DNA of 64,000 bases from Cylicocyclus nassatus (Eukaryota > Nematoda > Chromadorea > Rhabditida > Strongylidae), in assembly GCA_958299035.1 (NCBI GenBank), contig CATQJL010000112.1:3270123-3334122 (forward strand), given 5' to 3'. This document shows, one piece after another, positions 23,022 to 33,773 of this stretch. Below the pieces are notes generated by a model, which saw nothing but the letters and a program-made list of their open reading frames with translations, did no database searches and had not been told where the DNA came from. The position numbers were made by a program, and so were the translations under genes. Each line of letters starts with the position of its first letter. The first letter of the stretch is position 1.

Positions 23022-23242
23022 TATCCTAATTTCACGCGTACAAGGGGCGGGGGATATTTTTCTAAAATCCGCCAGCCCAAACACGCCACAACACTTCGCG
23101 ACCAAAAAACCCTACACCGGGCTCCGTATTGCCTGAGAGAATTGAATGGTTCAAGGTTCGCTTTCCGAAACGAGTTATAGCGATTGAGCGGCTTGTTTGA
23201 AAAATCGAAAAAGGTGCGCCTTGTACGCGTGAAATTAGGGTA
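23022..23242. mobile_element. 217-bp TA-flanked inverted-repeat element, family M2
   Basis: Element 23024-23240, bounded by TA and by inverted ends of about 21 bp: CCTAATTTCACGCGTACAAG on the left and its reverse complement at 23217-23239. The terminal repeats are almost perfect, so it looks younger than its neighbour. It abuts the mariner-like remnant with no unrelated DNA between them. A minus-strand open frame crosses it but has no known product. Confidence 0.75.
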
Positions 23243-26144
23243 ATAAATTTTTGGAAGTTTAGCCTCAATAAAAATTTAGATGAATCCATACAGCTATACA
23301 ACTGTTCTCGAAGAATTCTAGAAGACGCAGAAAGTGATGAATAATGAAGGACTAGAGAACGTGAGGACACAATGTAGCACTGCCGCACCGACTATGAGTT
23401 TGTACATATTCCTGGGAAAGTTGCTATAAACTCAAATTTGAAACAACACTTTAAGGTGGAAGATCACAGCAGAAACTATACGCCGCATAGTTACATAGTT
23501 ACCTATAAAAATTCTAATAATTTTGTTGGATGTGATAAAAAGCCCTCACGATCCAAACAGAGTGCATGAGTGGGTGGACGAGGGGGGTGGACTTGGAACA
23601 ATATAACATAATTTTAGAATGCTCGCTATTGCACTTTACTACAATTTTGGAACCCCTGACGGGGAATCGCGTGGTAGGAAGGGAGCTCTAGGGCGGAGGT
23701 AATTTTAAATGGATCAAATCATTCGACAGAGGTTATTAAGATTAACTGTCATGGCATAATTACATTGAGATTTGAAAAAAAATCAAGAAACTTTCCAAGA
23801 GAACGTTTACGATTTAGCTATAGAATCATTATCTGAAAAAAAAATGAAAAATGCGTTTAGAGCGATAAAGAAAAATTCATGCTGCGATGCATGAATACCT
23901 AGGATGGGATGAAGTTCAACAGCGCTTGAATTCTATACAAGTCAATATGGATGTACGAAGAGAAGTGTGCGCGAAAAGTAGAAAAAAGTACGCAAAAGTA
24001 CGACATTCAGCTGAGAAACGTGTTACGGGCGAAAAAGTAGCTTAGCGCTGACGTTGAGGAAAGCAACACCTCAAGGAGTGCATGCATTAGTGGGTTGCGG
24101 GGCGAAGTGGGGGGCTCGACTCTGTCACTTGTCGAAATTTCATGCATATAGTGTGAGACTGCGACTCAGCGCGTTGGGAACTGGTCGCGAAGTTGTCGCG
24201 AGGTACGGAGGATGACCACAGCGAGTCATTAGAGGACTTTGGACATGTTTCCGAGCAATCTAAAAGCAACTACTGGAAGCTGAGTGTGGCCGTGGTGAAG
24301 CGCACGAACAGGAAAGAAACCACCCAGTGTCAAAAGATGCCGAGCGGTTTTTTCCCAGAAAAGTGCAATGCGGAGATTATGAACACCGCTGGAGATATGA
24401 TTAATGTAGGTAACGGGCAAGCGGGAAGAAAAAAATTAAAGAACTATTTTCATAGGACACCATTGAAGTACGAAGTTTCAGGCTTTCTCAGTACTAATAC
24501 TATCACAGCATGAGTAAGGGAAGTAAAAATATCGTGACCTTTGACGTAGATCAAAATAGGTCAAAATAAGGAAAGTTCTAGGAAAAAAATTGTATCATTG
24601 ATTAAACGTTAAGAAGAGGTCGTCGAAATAAATTCTTCAAAATTTGTGTGGGGAGCAAGAAGTTCAAATTTGAAATGCTCGGCTGGATGCAAATTTTTAC
24701 AGAAATAGAAAAATTCATAACTAGATTTATTTTTCCATCTATTAAAGTAAAATGCTACCAGAAGAGACTGAAAAATTTACAAGAAAAAGCAGATATGAAA
24801 CAAATAGAAATACGAATCAGTTGAAATGAAAAGGTGACGCACAGGCATACATACTGTTCCAGAAAATAGATGCGCAGATCAAAATTAGGTCAAAATTAAG
24901 GAAATTTCAGGGAACATACGCACTAAATCATTGATTAAACTTAGGAAATGAATTTTTTGGTAACTCAGAAACTTCACCTTCAGAATCAGATATAGGGGCT
25001 TGCACCTCTCGCATTTCAAAGATGATCTTGCCTTATGAACTTGGATAATCCTGAGGAAGATTTTGGAGAATATGTAGAAGTGAGAGAAGGAGATAGAGGG
25101 GCAAAGAGAAGGGTAGAATTTGCTGAATTGAGTTGCAAAAATGACAGAATTTAAAGTGACAACTTACATCCATCAAAGTTTACTTTGAAAAAAGTAAAGC
25201 ATATAATATTAATCATGCTTCGTGCAGAGTTACATCTCAAACAGAATGTTACTTTTTTCAAATGCGCCTTGTGTCGCTCATCAATTAGAGAAAAACACAG
25301 TATGCTATGAAAACGAAGTTAGAACAGTACTTGAAACAAGTGTGATTGATTATAACGGATAATGTTATTTTTAAGGCTGGTTAAAATTTGCAAAGTGCTA
25401 CATTATATGTTAGCTATGAAATGCACTTCTTTATGTAAACTTCGCAAACTGGTCGATTTTACTCTAAGTTCCATAAAAAGACAACAAATAACAATATTCA
25501 GGGCGTAACAATGACAAAATACTTTTTTTTTGCTGGACAGCTAAAAGGTAATTTACAAATCATCATAGTTGTTCCAATATTCAGATAAAAATAAGAAGTA
25601 CTGCTGCCAAAATTCAGATCTGATGAAAAAAGGCATTTTTATTCTCATTAATTATGCAATCAGGATGTACAGTAACAATTAATATGCTAATTCTTATGTA
25701 TGTATTTTTTATAAATGTATCTGACTTGCACATCTTCATTTCGTCAATCGCTTCAAGCCAAAAATAGAATAATCGAAAAACAGATGCTTTGCAAAATTTT
25801 ATTGAATGATGCTCTCTGCTTAGCTAAACAGGAAAGACGCAAATACAAGTGGTCACTACAAATCCAGCAAAGGAACAAAAAAATCTTAAGCCTTCCAAGA
25901 GGTGCTCAAGCAAGAGATGGGCTTCCAGAAAACTTCCACAAAAATCCATGTTCACTATTTGAAAAAATTGTTACAGCAACGAAATTACTTACAAACTAAA
26001 CTAAGTTACATGTGGCATAGAAAGCTAGCCAGATATGTTTTTTATATTATAATGGTGAGCAGATACTTTTTTGCCCTATTTAGAAAAATTAAGACTTATC
26101 GAGATTTTATTCATTAGTGAAATCTCAACATGCGCAAGCAACTA
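23243..26144. other. Mostly unassigned region with one candidate coding patch
   Basis: 2.9 kb left of the giant palindrome. Apart from the coding-like patch listed at 24110-24420, this is AT-rich DNA with no gene, RNA or repeat boundary that I can name. Confidence 0.45.
24110..24420. other. Coding-like patch, strand uncertain
   Basis: Both strands carry an open frame with plausible codon choice. Plus strand: a frame from about 24190 contains TEDDHSESLEDFGHVSEQSK and reaches a GTAGGTAAC donor-like site near 24410. Minus strand: after a gcttttag acceptor-like site a Ser-rich frame contains CPKSSNDSLWSSSVPRDNF. The patch is richer in GC than its surroundings. It may be an exon of an upstream neurabin isoform (minus) or of an unrelated gene (plus). 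I recognise no domain. Confidence 0.25.
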
Positions 26145-26207
26145 TACAATACCACCCGTAATTTGCGAAAAAAAATGGCGGCGGCACTTAACTTACGCGG
26201 CGCCGCC

Positions 26208-26296
26208 GAAGTTAGGTGACTTTTGCCGCGTCGCGCGACAAAAGTCGGCGGAAAAGCGGCAAAAGTCACCTAACTTTGTCGCGCAACGCCTAACTT
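26208..26296. repeat. Hairpin near the outer end of the left palindrome arm
   Basis: GTTAGGTGACTTTTGCCGC is followed, after a GTCGCGCGACAAAAGTCGGC-type core, by its reverse complement GCGGCAAAAGTCACCTAAC, and GTCGCGC recurs on both sides. This makes a stable stem nested inside the large arm. The mirror copy is in the right arm at about 29730-29818. Confidence 0.8.
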
Positions 26297-26526
26297 TTTA
26301 TAAAAAAAGACCTTATCTTGATTCAAAATTTATGAATTCTATATATAAGAGTACCATTCAACTCAGCTCGGCGAGGCGCATCTTCCAATATACGGATGTG
26401 CCTAGTTGTGGGATATAAGTTTCTTTCCTGGAATTTTAGTGTAAATGGACCATTCAGTGTGCTTATTCCAGAGGCTACGTACACATTCTATTGAGCACAG
26501 CAGAAATAGGGCAGGTATAGTTTAAG

Positions 26527-26594
26527 AGCTCATTCTGCATGGATATGTGTGAAAGTGGGCAGCTCATTCTGCATGGATATGTGTGAAAGTGGGC
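26527..26594 (+). repeat. Perfect 34-bp tandem duplication
   Basis: The unit beginning AGCTCATTCTGCATGGATAT occurs twice in immediate succession with no change. The same duplication is present in inverted orientation in the right arm (about 29432-29499), so it predates the palindrome or was copied by conversion. Confidence 0.85.
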
Positions 26595-26702
26595 TTCTCT
26601 CGGCGAAGTATGACGGGTCCCAAAATGCAGGAAGAAAAAGGGAAATGGTTGGAAATCGCATGAGAAGCACATATCGCGGAATGCCGCGCGTGCTGTGCAA
26701 TG

Positions 26703-29323
26703 TACAATACCACTCACAGAACGGGAATTGCGCGAAATTCCAGAAATTTCGCGATTCCGGATTATCGTAAATTATGCAGCGCCATAACTTCCTTCGGAAT
26801 TAATATATTCTAAATTCGAAAGCAGCACTGTGTTCATCTCGTCAAGGCGAATCTTTCTACATACGTCATGTCATCTATATCTTGTTTTCAGTTTTCTCAA
26901 ATTGTTCTGAGGAGGTCCCTTTGCAAGTATGTAACGCAGCGCCTATCCAACTTGAAAGCTTCCAGTATGCACCATTCGATAGTGCTCTTCTTGTGCATTA
27001 TAGTGCGCTAGTAAGCTGCCGCAGGCTTCTTTTCAAAAGAGAAAAAAGCGTTGGTAAATTCTGGAAAAATCACTCGTTTCCAGATTCTACTCGCCGTAAC
27101 TTTCTTTGGAGTGGATATTTTCTAAATCCGAAAAATGCATTGTGCTCAGCTCATCAAGGCAAATCTTTCGGTATGCGGAATGTCCTTGATATCTCGATTT
27201 CAGTATTCTCAAAACTTTCTGCGGACGTTTCTTCGCAAAGGTGTGAAGCAGCGCGTATTGCCCCCAGTACATTCAGAAAGAAATTTTCGATAGTACTTCT
27301 TTTGTAGATTATGGAGCGCTGGAAAGTAGCCGCGTACTCCTTTTCAAAGGAGTTAGAAGGGCTGGTGAATTCTGGAAAAATCATGTCCTTCTAAATTTTT
27401 CTCAACGTAACTCTAAAATATGAAGCTCTCTTGCTAAGCAGATGTGATTTTCGTAACCAGCAGGTCGGATAACCCTTATGAGCATGTTTTCCAAGATGTT
27501 CAAGTAATTTCATTTTTTCTCGTTTTACGCTCTGAAGCTGGCCGATGGATTTTGGTCAAAATGTTCATGCTCTTAAATTGTAAGGAAACTTCGCTTATAG
27601 AGGTTTTCGAACACGCTCTTTACGAAAATCGTGGTCCTTGAGGATTACAGGGTCTTTTTGGTGAGATACGGTGAGGTGACTGTAACTGCATCACGAAAGT
27701 GCGTAAATTGGCCCGCACTTCTCGCGTATCTGTCAGCAACCTTGCCTGCTTGCTTTTCTCAGTCAAAGTTACTAGGAACTGCGCTACCGAATGGTGCATG
27801 AATCAGGCTCCAGTCTGTAAAAATCACCGAGTTACGAGCCTATGAAAACACGTCCTCATGGATTTTGCCCAAAATCTAAAGATCGCATATCTCGTCGAAA
27901 TTCCTCCGTGAGCGCTTGTATGACACTCGCATTGCGGATATTGTGTTCGCTTCGCCCAAAAACTCCCACTGTATTGAATATGGTACTTGCATATGCTTCA
28001 GCTACTCAGTTGAATATCAGAGCTATTTCAGTGGCTAGAACTCAAACTACTAAATCTAACACAATAAGATCCATTAAGGACGCGAAAGATTTTGATCAGC
28101 GTGTTGTACAAGCGCTCACGGTGGAACTTCGACGAGATTTGCATCTTTAGATTTTGGGCAAATTCCATGAGGACGTGTTTTCATAGGCTCGTAACTCAGT
28201 GATTTTTACAGACTGGAGCCTGATTCATGCACCATTCGGTAGCGCAGTTCCTAGTAACTTTGACTGAGAAAAGCAAGCAGGCAAGGTTGCTGACAGATAC
28301 GCGAGAAGTGCGGGCCAATTTACGCACTTTCGTGATGCAGTTACAGTCACCTCACCGTATCTCACCAAAAAGACCCTGTAATCCTCAAGGACCACGATTT
28401 TCGTAAAGAGCGTGTTCGAAAACCTCTATAAGCGAAGTTTCCTTACAATTTAAGAGCATGAACATTTTGACCAAAATCCATCGGCCAGCTTCAGAGCGTA
28501 AAACGAGAAAAAATGAAATTACTTGAACATCTTGGAAAACATGCTCATAAGGGTTATCCGACCTGCTGGTTACGAAAATCACATCTGCTTAGCAAGAGAG
28601 CTTCATATTTTAGAGTTACGTTGAGAAAAATTTAGAAGGACATGATTTTTCCAGAATTCACCAGCCCTTCTAACTCCTTTGAAAAGGAGTACGCGGCTAC
28701 TTTCCAGCGCTCCATAATCTACAAAAGAAGTACTATCGAAAATTTCTTTCTGAATGTACTGGGGGCAATACGCGCTGCTTCACACCTTTGCGAAGAAACG
28801 TCCGCAGAAAGTTTTGAGAATACTGAAATCAAGATATCAAGGACATTCCGCATACCGAAAGATTTGCCTTGATGAGCTGAGCACAATGCATTTTTCGGAT
28901 TTAGAAAATATCCACTCCAAAGAAAGTTACGGCGAGTAGAATCTGGAAACGAGTGATTTTTCCAGAATTTACCAACGCTTTTTTCTCTTTTGAAAAGAAG
29001 CCTGCGGCAGCTTACTAGCGCACTATAATGCACAAGAAGAGCACTATCGAATGGTGCATACTGGAAGCTTTCAAATTGGATAGGCGCTGCGTTACATACT
29101 TGCAAAGGGACCTCCTCAGAACAATTTGAGAAAACTGAAAACAAGATATAGATGACATGACGTATGTAGAAAGATTCGCCTTGACGAGATGAACACAGTG
29201 CTGCTTTCGAATTTAGAATATATTAATTCCGAAGGAAGTTATGGCGCTGCATAATTTACGATAATCCGGAATCGCGAAATTTCTGGAATTTCGCGCAATT
29301 CCCGTTCTGTGAGTGGTATTGTA
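26703..29323. repeat. Inner pair of terminus-like sequences inside the palindrome
   Basis: TACAATACCACTCACAG at 26703 and its inverse ending at 29323 repeat the first 11 bases of the outer ends (TACAATACCAC). The large palindrome therefore contains a second, nested pair of ends in the same orientation. This suggests one foldback element inserted in another of the same family, or internal duplication of a transposase-binding end. Confidence 0.65.
26805..27420 (+). repeat. Diverged tandem repeat of about 310 bp within the left arm
   Basis: Two successive units share a motif order: TCTAAAT-CGAAA, a TGTTCATCTCGTCAAGGCGA-like block, a TTTCAGT-TTCTCAAA block, a GTCCCTTTGCAA or GTTTCTTCGCAA block, and a TTCGATAGT-CTTCTT block. 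Start points are about 26805 and 27113; the second unit runs on to about 27410. The mirror image is in the right arm. Long open frames in this segment follow this repeat and are unlikely to be genes. Confidence 0.6.
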
Positions 29324-29881
29324 CATTGCACAGCACGCGCGGCATTCCGCGATATGTGCTTCTCATGCGATTTCCAACCATTTCCCTTTTTCTTCCTGCA
29401 TTTTGGGACCCGTCATACTTCGCCGAGAGAAGCCCACTTTCACACATATCCATGCAGAATGAGCTGCCCACTTTCACACATATCCATGCAGAATGAGCTC
29501 TTAAACTATACCTGCCCTATTTCTGCTGTGCTCAATAGAATGTGTACGTAGCCTCTGGAATAAGCACACTGAATGGTCCATTTACACTAAAATTCCAGGA
29601 AAGAAACTTATATCCCACAACTAGGCACATCCGTATATTGGAAGATGCGCCTCGCCGAGCTGAGTTGAATGGTACTCTTATATATAGAATTCATAAATTT
29701 TGAATCAAGATAAGGTCTTTTTTTATAAAAAGTTAGGCGTTGCGCGACAAAGTTAGGTGACTTTTGCCGCTTTTCCGCCGACTTTTGTCGCGCGACGCGG
29801 CAAAAGTCACCTAACTTCGGCGGCGCCGCGTAAGTTAAGTGCCGCCGCCATTTTTTTTCGCAAATTACGGGTGGTATTGTA

Positions 29882-30275
29882 CGAATGTTCGTCAAGACCG
29901 AGCGAAATCTTCAAATCGCTTTACGGTCATTGAACATGAGAGAATTGCATAGAGTCTCGGGGTGAAATATTCTGCCGAGCGTGGACGACGAGGAGAGTTG
30001 TCGAAGAGTTTCTCGAAAGCCAAGAGTGCAAAGAGAGCTTCTTCTGGACGTTTAATGAGCCATTGCGGCATGATATATGGGCCGAAACTCGGTCCCGCCG
30101 GGGGTCGTCGGATCAGCTGTTCACGAACAACGTAAATTGAGTTCACGAACAGGTGTTCGCACTGCCAATCTGAGGCAGAAATAACTATGCGGTAATTCCC
30201 GAGCAGGCGGCAGTGCGGCGGCTGTCCGCAATTGCGGCGTTCTCTGTCGGGTGACATCAACAAGGAAGTGTCGCT
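29882..30275 (-). CDS. Unrecognised coding-like frame next to the palindrome
   Basis: A minus-strand frame from about 30263 to 29892 (123 codons with an ATG) has nematode-like codon choice and includes HLFVNSIYVVREQLIRRPPA and ALFALLAFEKLFDNSPRRPR. An acceptor-like ggccatcag lies just upstream at about 30281 and a donor-like GTAAAG at about 29920, so it could be an internal exon instead of a complete gene. The palindrome ends 10 bp after the stop. I recognise no family. A second open minus-strand frame overlaps its 5' half. It may belong to an upstream exon set of neurabin or to another gene. Confidence 0.35.
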
Positions 30276-30299
30276 TGCCCACCTGATGGCCTCTCAAAA

Positions 30300-32730
30300 C
30301 AAATGGACGGATTTTCGTCTAAAAATGACTGAAATCCCTTCCAAGAAGTTCCAAGTCGATGCTACCGCCAAATCGAGCCAGATGCAAGGACAGAAACCAT
30401 AGAACTTCAAAGCAAAAATACTTGTCCTCACACAAAAAAAAACTGAAAAATTTCTGCCATATAAAAAACTGCAAAATTAGTACATTCAAATTTCTGAAAT
30501 ATCGAAGCGGGTGAATATGCACGCTGGGAAGTGACGAGTCCAACTCGTTGCCCCGCCCATAACCACGCCCCTTTCTCCCCTTACGCGTTTTCATTAAAAA
30601 AAACACCTTTAGCAGCTCCTGCTATACGTATACATGATTAGTGAAGTGATCAGCAAAATTAGCCAAAAGTGTAGTAAAAATTATTTTTTTTCATCCAATT
30701 TGCATTTTTATCCAGTTTGCCTTACAAGAATTATAACTGAATTTTGCAAAGCACCCTAGAATAATTTTTGGAAGTACATAAGGAAAAGCAAATACAATAG
30801 AGTTTGAGAGTCCCGGCCACGCAATATGAAAAGTTCAAGGAAAAAAGTAGTTATATCGAGATATCTTGTCCAATAAGAAGATTTTGTTGATGAGCCCTCA
30901 CTTTACAGCAGTTAGAAAAAAGCAAAGATTCTTCTAAGACATTAAGTGCCTCCAGCGCTTTTCCATCAAAAAATCTGCGCGTTTGATTGACATTAAGAGA
31001 AAAATCGTGTTTTCCTACGAACTTTTATCAAATGCATAATCTACGCGCTCGGAAATGCCGCCAAGCAGGATGAATGTCTGCAGAGCGCGGCAAAAAGCAA
31101 ACATTCATTACGATTTTCAAGGTGTGGTCTGTTGGAATTCTGGAAAAAATTTTACGCAAACAGCATCAAAAAAGTGAGCTGGAGGAAATGCCTAGTTACG
31201 ATAAGGAGCCAATGATTTTACTCATAAGAAATGGATATTTGTGACAGTAGGACAAAAAATTTTCAACAATTGGTGAAAATTTCAAGAAAAGTTCTTTATT
31301 GTTGTATGTTTCAACGACCATCATAGGAAAGAAATTTCCTAACAGTTGCCCAAACTTAGTACTCTGCAAGTGCTACCTAACACAGGTACGCGAAAAAAGA
31401 AAAGTGACTGCGCGCCAGAAATGGAACAGTCACGACAAATATTTAGATTATGTACTCACAAGGCCGCCGAAAAAAAAAGAAGCAGGGCGAGTACATTTAC
31501 CAGTGGATTTAATTGATCAAAAACGAACGACAAGTGCAAATTGTGGCGTTTTTTTCTAACGTAGTGCAAGGGTGTAATTAAATGAGTCAGTAGTCAGTAG
31601 GTCAGGAGGGGGTAAAGGCGAAAAGTGAGGAGTTAACACGAGAGGAAAAGTCATTTGCGGGCGATACGGAGGGGGACGCATTGACTAAGCCACAGCGCAA
31701 GCGGCAGTTCTCTGTCCGCTACCGTATTCCAGAGCGCATGGGTTCGCTTAGGATACGGTACTGGGCGGAAGTTTAGAGCTGGTTTTCTCCACCGCCAATG
31801 AGCCAGATGAGGTGCCGTTTGAGCTCTGGCTTAGTTAAAACTTTCTAATCAGTAAGCACATAAGAAGGCAATTTACCATTTACCCTTGCCTTCCCCCAAA
31901 AATTTTCAGGAGTGTTACACTTCAGCGCGAAAATTCTAGAAATAACGGGCACACAGCAACAGCTACTGTGCATTGCACTATTTCACAGTAAATACGATTA
32001 GTGACCCTGTTACGGTCGGCGATGTGGCCGACACTGACACACTTCGCTAAGAATTTATCAACGCGTTTTATTTGCACTATTATTGCTACGATTGCTTCGG
32101 CTAATGGTTGATTTGTCGTTGATTTGCGGAAAAAATTTAGCTCTCAATCGCGCACTAGTGTTTTGGAAAAAAGATGGTGAATAAGCATTGCGATATTTTT
32201 AAAATCAGCAAAATCTGACATACATTCAGCGGCGAGCAAAAACTGAAGAAAAGCAAATAAACTAGAGGTAATATCTATTCAATGGGCAGTATGGGACTAG
32301 AAAGTGAGTTATTGCTTAAAGCTATAGATAAGCAAAATCATTGATTGATAGCAAAAAAAAAACAAAAAATTTTCAATTGAAGTTTTTAGCAGAAAAAAAA
32401 TAATTTTATCATCTTCGAACAAATTCGAATTCATCATTAACAGAAAGTATTGGAGTGAAGTAAAAAGCTTTAAGCAGTGAAACTGATAATCGGCCGCAAA
32501 AATCAAATAAATTTAAAGAGGTATCAAATAAATGTTTTAAAAATGATAAGTAGTCTTCAGTCTTGCTATGCCAAAAAAACGGAAAAAAATGCCAAGAAAG
32601 CTAAAACAATACACAGTTTGAAAAACAAACAAACATGATTCTAATGAATAATAAGTAATTTTATTGACATTATTACAAAAGTCATGAAAAGAGCAGAGAT
32701 TTTTGAAGTGGAAAGCAATGAGCCAGCCAT
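30300..32730. other. No recognised gene
   Basis: About 2.4 kb. A CG-richer piece at 31640-31830 might be a repeat fragment, but no partner was found in the window. The rest is AT-rich with scattered short frames. Confidence 0.45.
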
Positions 32731-32739
32731 ATGATTAGC

Positions 32740-33030
32740 CTTGACAACTGGCCGTCGTCGTGTGCTACGAAGACGGCCGTTCATTCAGCACACACACACA
32801 GATGGGCTCGGCGGTGCCAATTAGCCGTCGCCGGGTTTTTCCAGCCCGACCATGTTTCTCAGAGCACCGGGCAAAACATCGTCGACGACCTCAACGACGA
32901 CGGTGCGAGTGGAGAAAAGGACTTTACGTTTCTTCGGGACCGAGGCGACGTCGCCGCACAGGCGGTGACGACGCCCCTGCACAGGCGGTATTCACGAAAG
33001 ATTCGTAACTTGCAAAGCGCCTAACGCTCA
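32740..33030. other. CG-rich coding-like patch, strand uncertain
   Basis: This patch has many GTCGTCG/GACGAC triplets, and open frames exist on both strands. Minus strand: after a cctgtgcag acceptor-like site the frame reads VASVPKKRKVLFSTRTVVVE and then VVDDVLPGALRNMVGLEKPGDG before TAA; KRKVLF fits an RVxF PP1-docking pattern. Plus strand: a frame contains NIVDDLNDDGASGEKDFTFL and ends ...SRKIRNLQSA. Only one, or neither, can be real. Composition alone cannot decide. Confidence 0.3.
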
Positions 33031-33358
33031 TAAACGAGCTGCTTTGAATGGCAAGAAGCGCTGACAAAAACCGTATTCGACACACACGACGAAGACCGTT
33101 TGTGTGTGTTCGAGGAAGCAATAACAGCCGAGAGATGACACATATGGAAAGTGGGCGCACTTTGTCATACGCGCTCTTGGTTCTGCTCTAATTGCATAAT
33201 TCGGCGCCTTTGTGTAAAGTTTTACTTAGCAATAAAATCGTGCGCCAAGTTTCTCTAGCTGAGAAAGCTACAAGATCAAACGACAAGTATTTTCATGAGT
33301 AAATCGTTCCAGAACGTTGTGCAGAAGCATTAAAAGTCATAAAAGCTTTTAGAATGTG

Positions 33359-33773
33359 CCATCTCTCTTCATTACTGTAGGGTTACGGTAGAAACTTCAA
33401 AGAGGGTTTTGAACCATGAAAGGCCATATTTTGCCTCAGAGAGGAAACAAAACAGCCTGAAAGCTTTTACTCTAGGCTAATTAGAGTTGCTGATTCTATT
33501 GTATAGTTCCCAACTTATTATGATGCTTCATTGAAGAGTTATGCCAGGTGAGAGGTAGCGGCCTTTTTTTCAATGTTCCTAAAAAGAGCGATTACACCGT
33601 TTAGAAAGCTTCGTAATCTTGTGAATAGTTGAGTATTGAACTCAGCGTCCATAAAAACCCTATTACACAAGTTTTCACATTTTTTTGAAAAATTTTGAAA
33701 CGGCAGCTTTTTCCACATTGACACCATATGTTTCAAGTTTCTACCGTAATCCTACAGTAATCAAGAGAGATGG
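33359..33773. mobile_element. 415-bp inverted-repeat element
   Basis: The ends CCATCTCTCTTCATTACTGT and, at the other end in reverse complement, CCATCTCTCTTGATTACTGT continue as matching repeats (GTAGG-TTACGGTAGAAACTT) for about 38 bp with few changes. The interior is AT-rich with no product. No convincing target duplication was found, so the family is left open. Similar TACTGTAGG motifs occur elsewhere in the window. Confidence 0.7.

Larger units (their letters stand above)
26145..29881. mobile_element. 3.74-kb giant palindrome (foldback element)
   Basis: The left arm 26145-27920 and right arm 28107-29881 are inverted copies of about 1,776 bp around a 186-bp spacer. Positions x and 56026-x pair with no net shift over most of the arms, and differences there are rare single bases; only the last 80 bp next to the spacer is noticeably diverged. 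The outer ends read TACAATACCACCCGTAATTT on both arms, so a TA target duplication is possible. Every open frame in one arm is mirrored in the other. None resembles a transposase or known protein. Each arm carries smaller structures, listed separately. It is best read as a nonautonomous foldback transposon or a genomic inverted duplication. Confidence 0.9.

Noticed and set aside
26882..27307. Long open frames in the palindrome arms (up to 141 codons), mirrored at 28719-29144
   Set aside because: They exist in both arms by inversion, follow the 310-bp tandem repeat, and show no domain or codon bias; they are repeat-derived.
27842..28150. 102-codon frame across the palindrome spacer
   Set aside because: Its two ends lie in opposite arms, so it depends on the inverted structure; no homology is seen.
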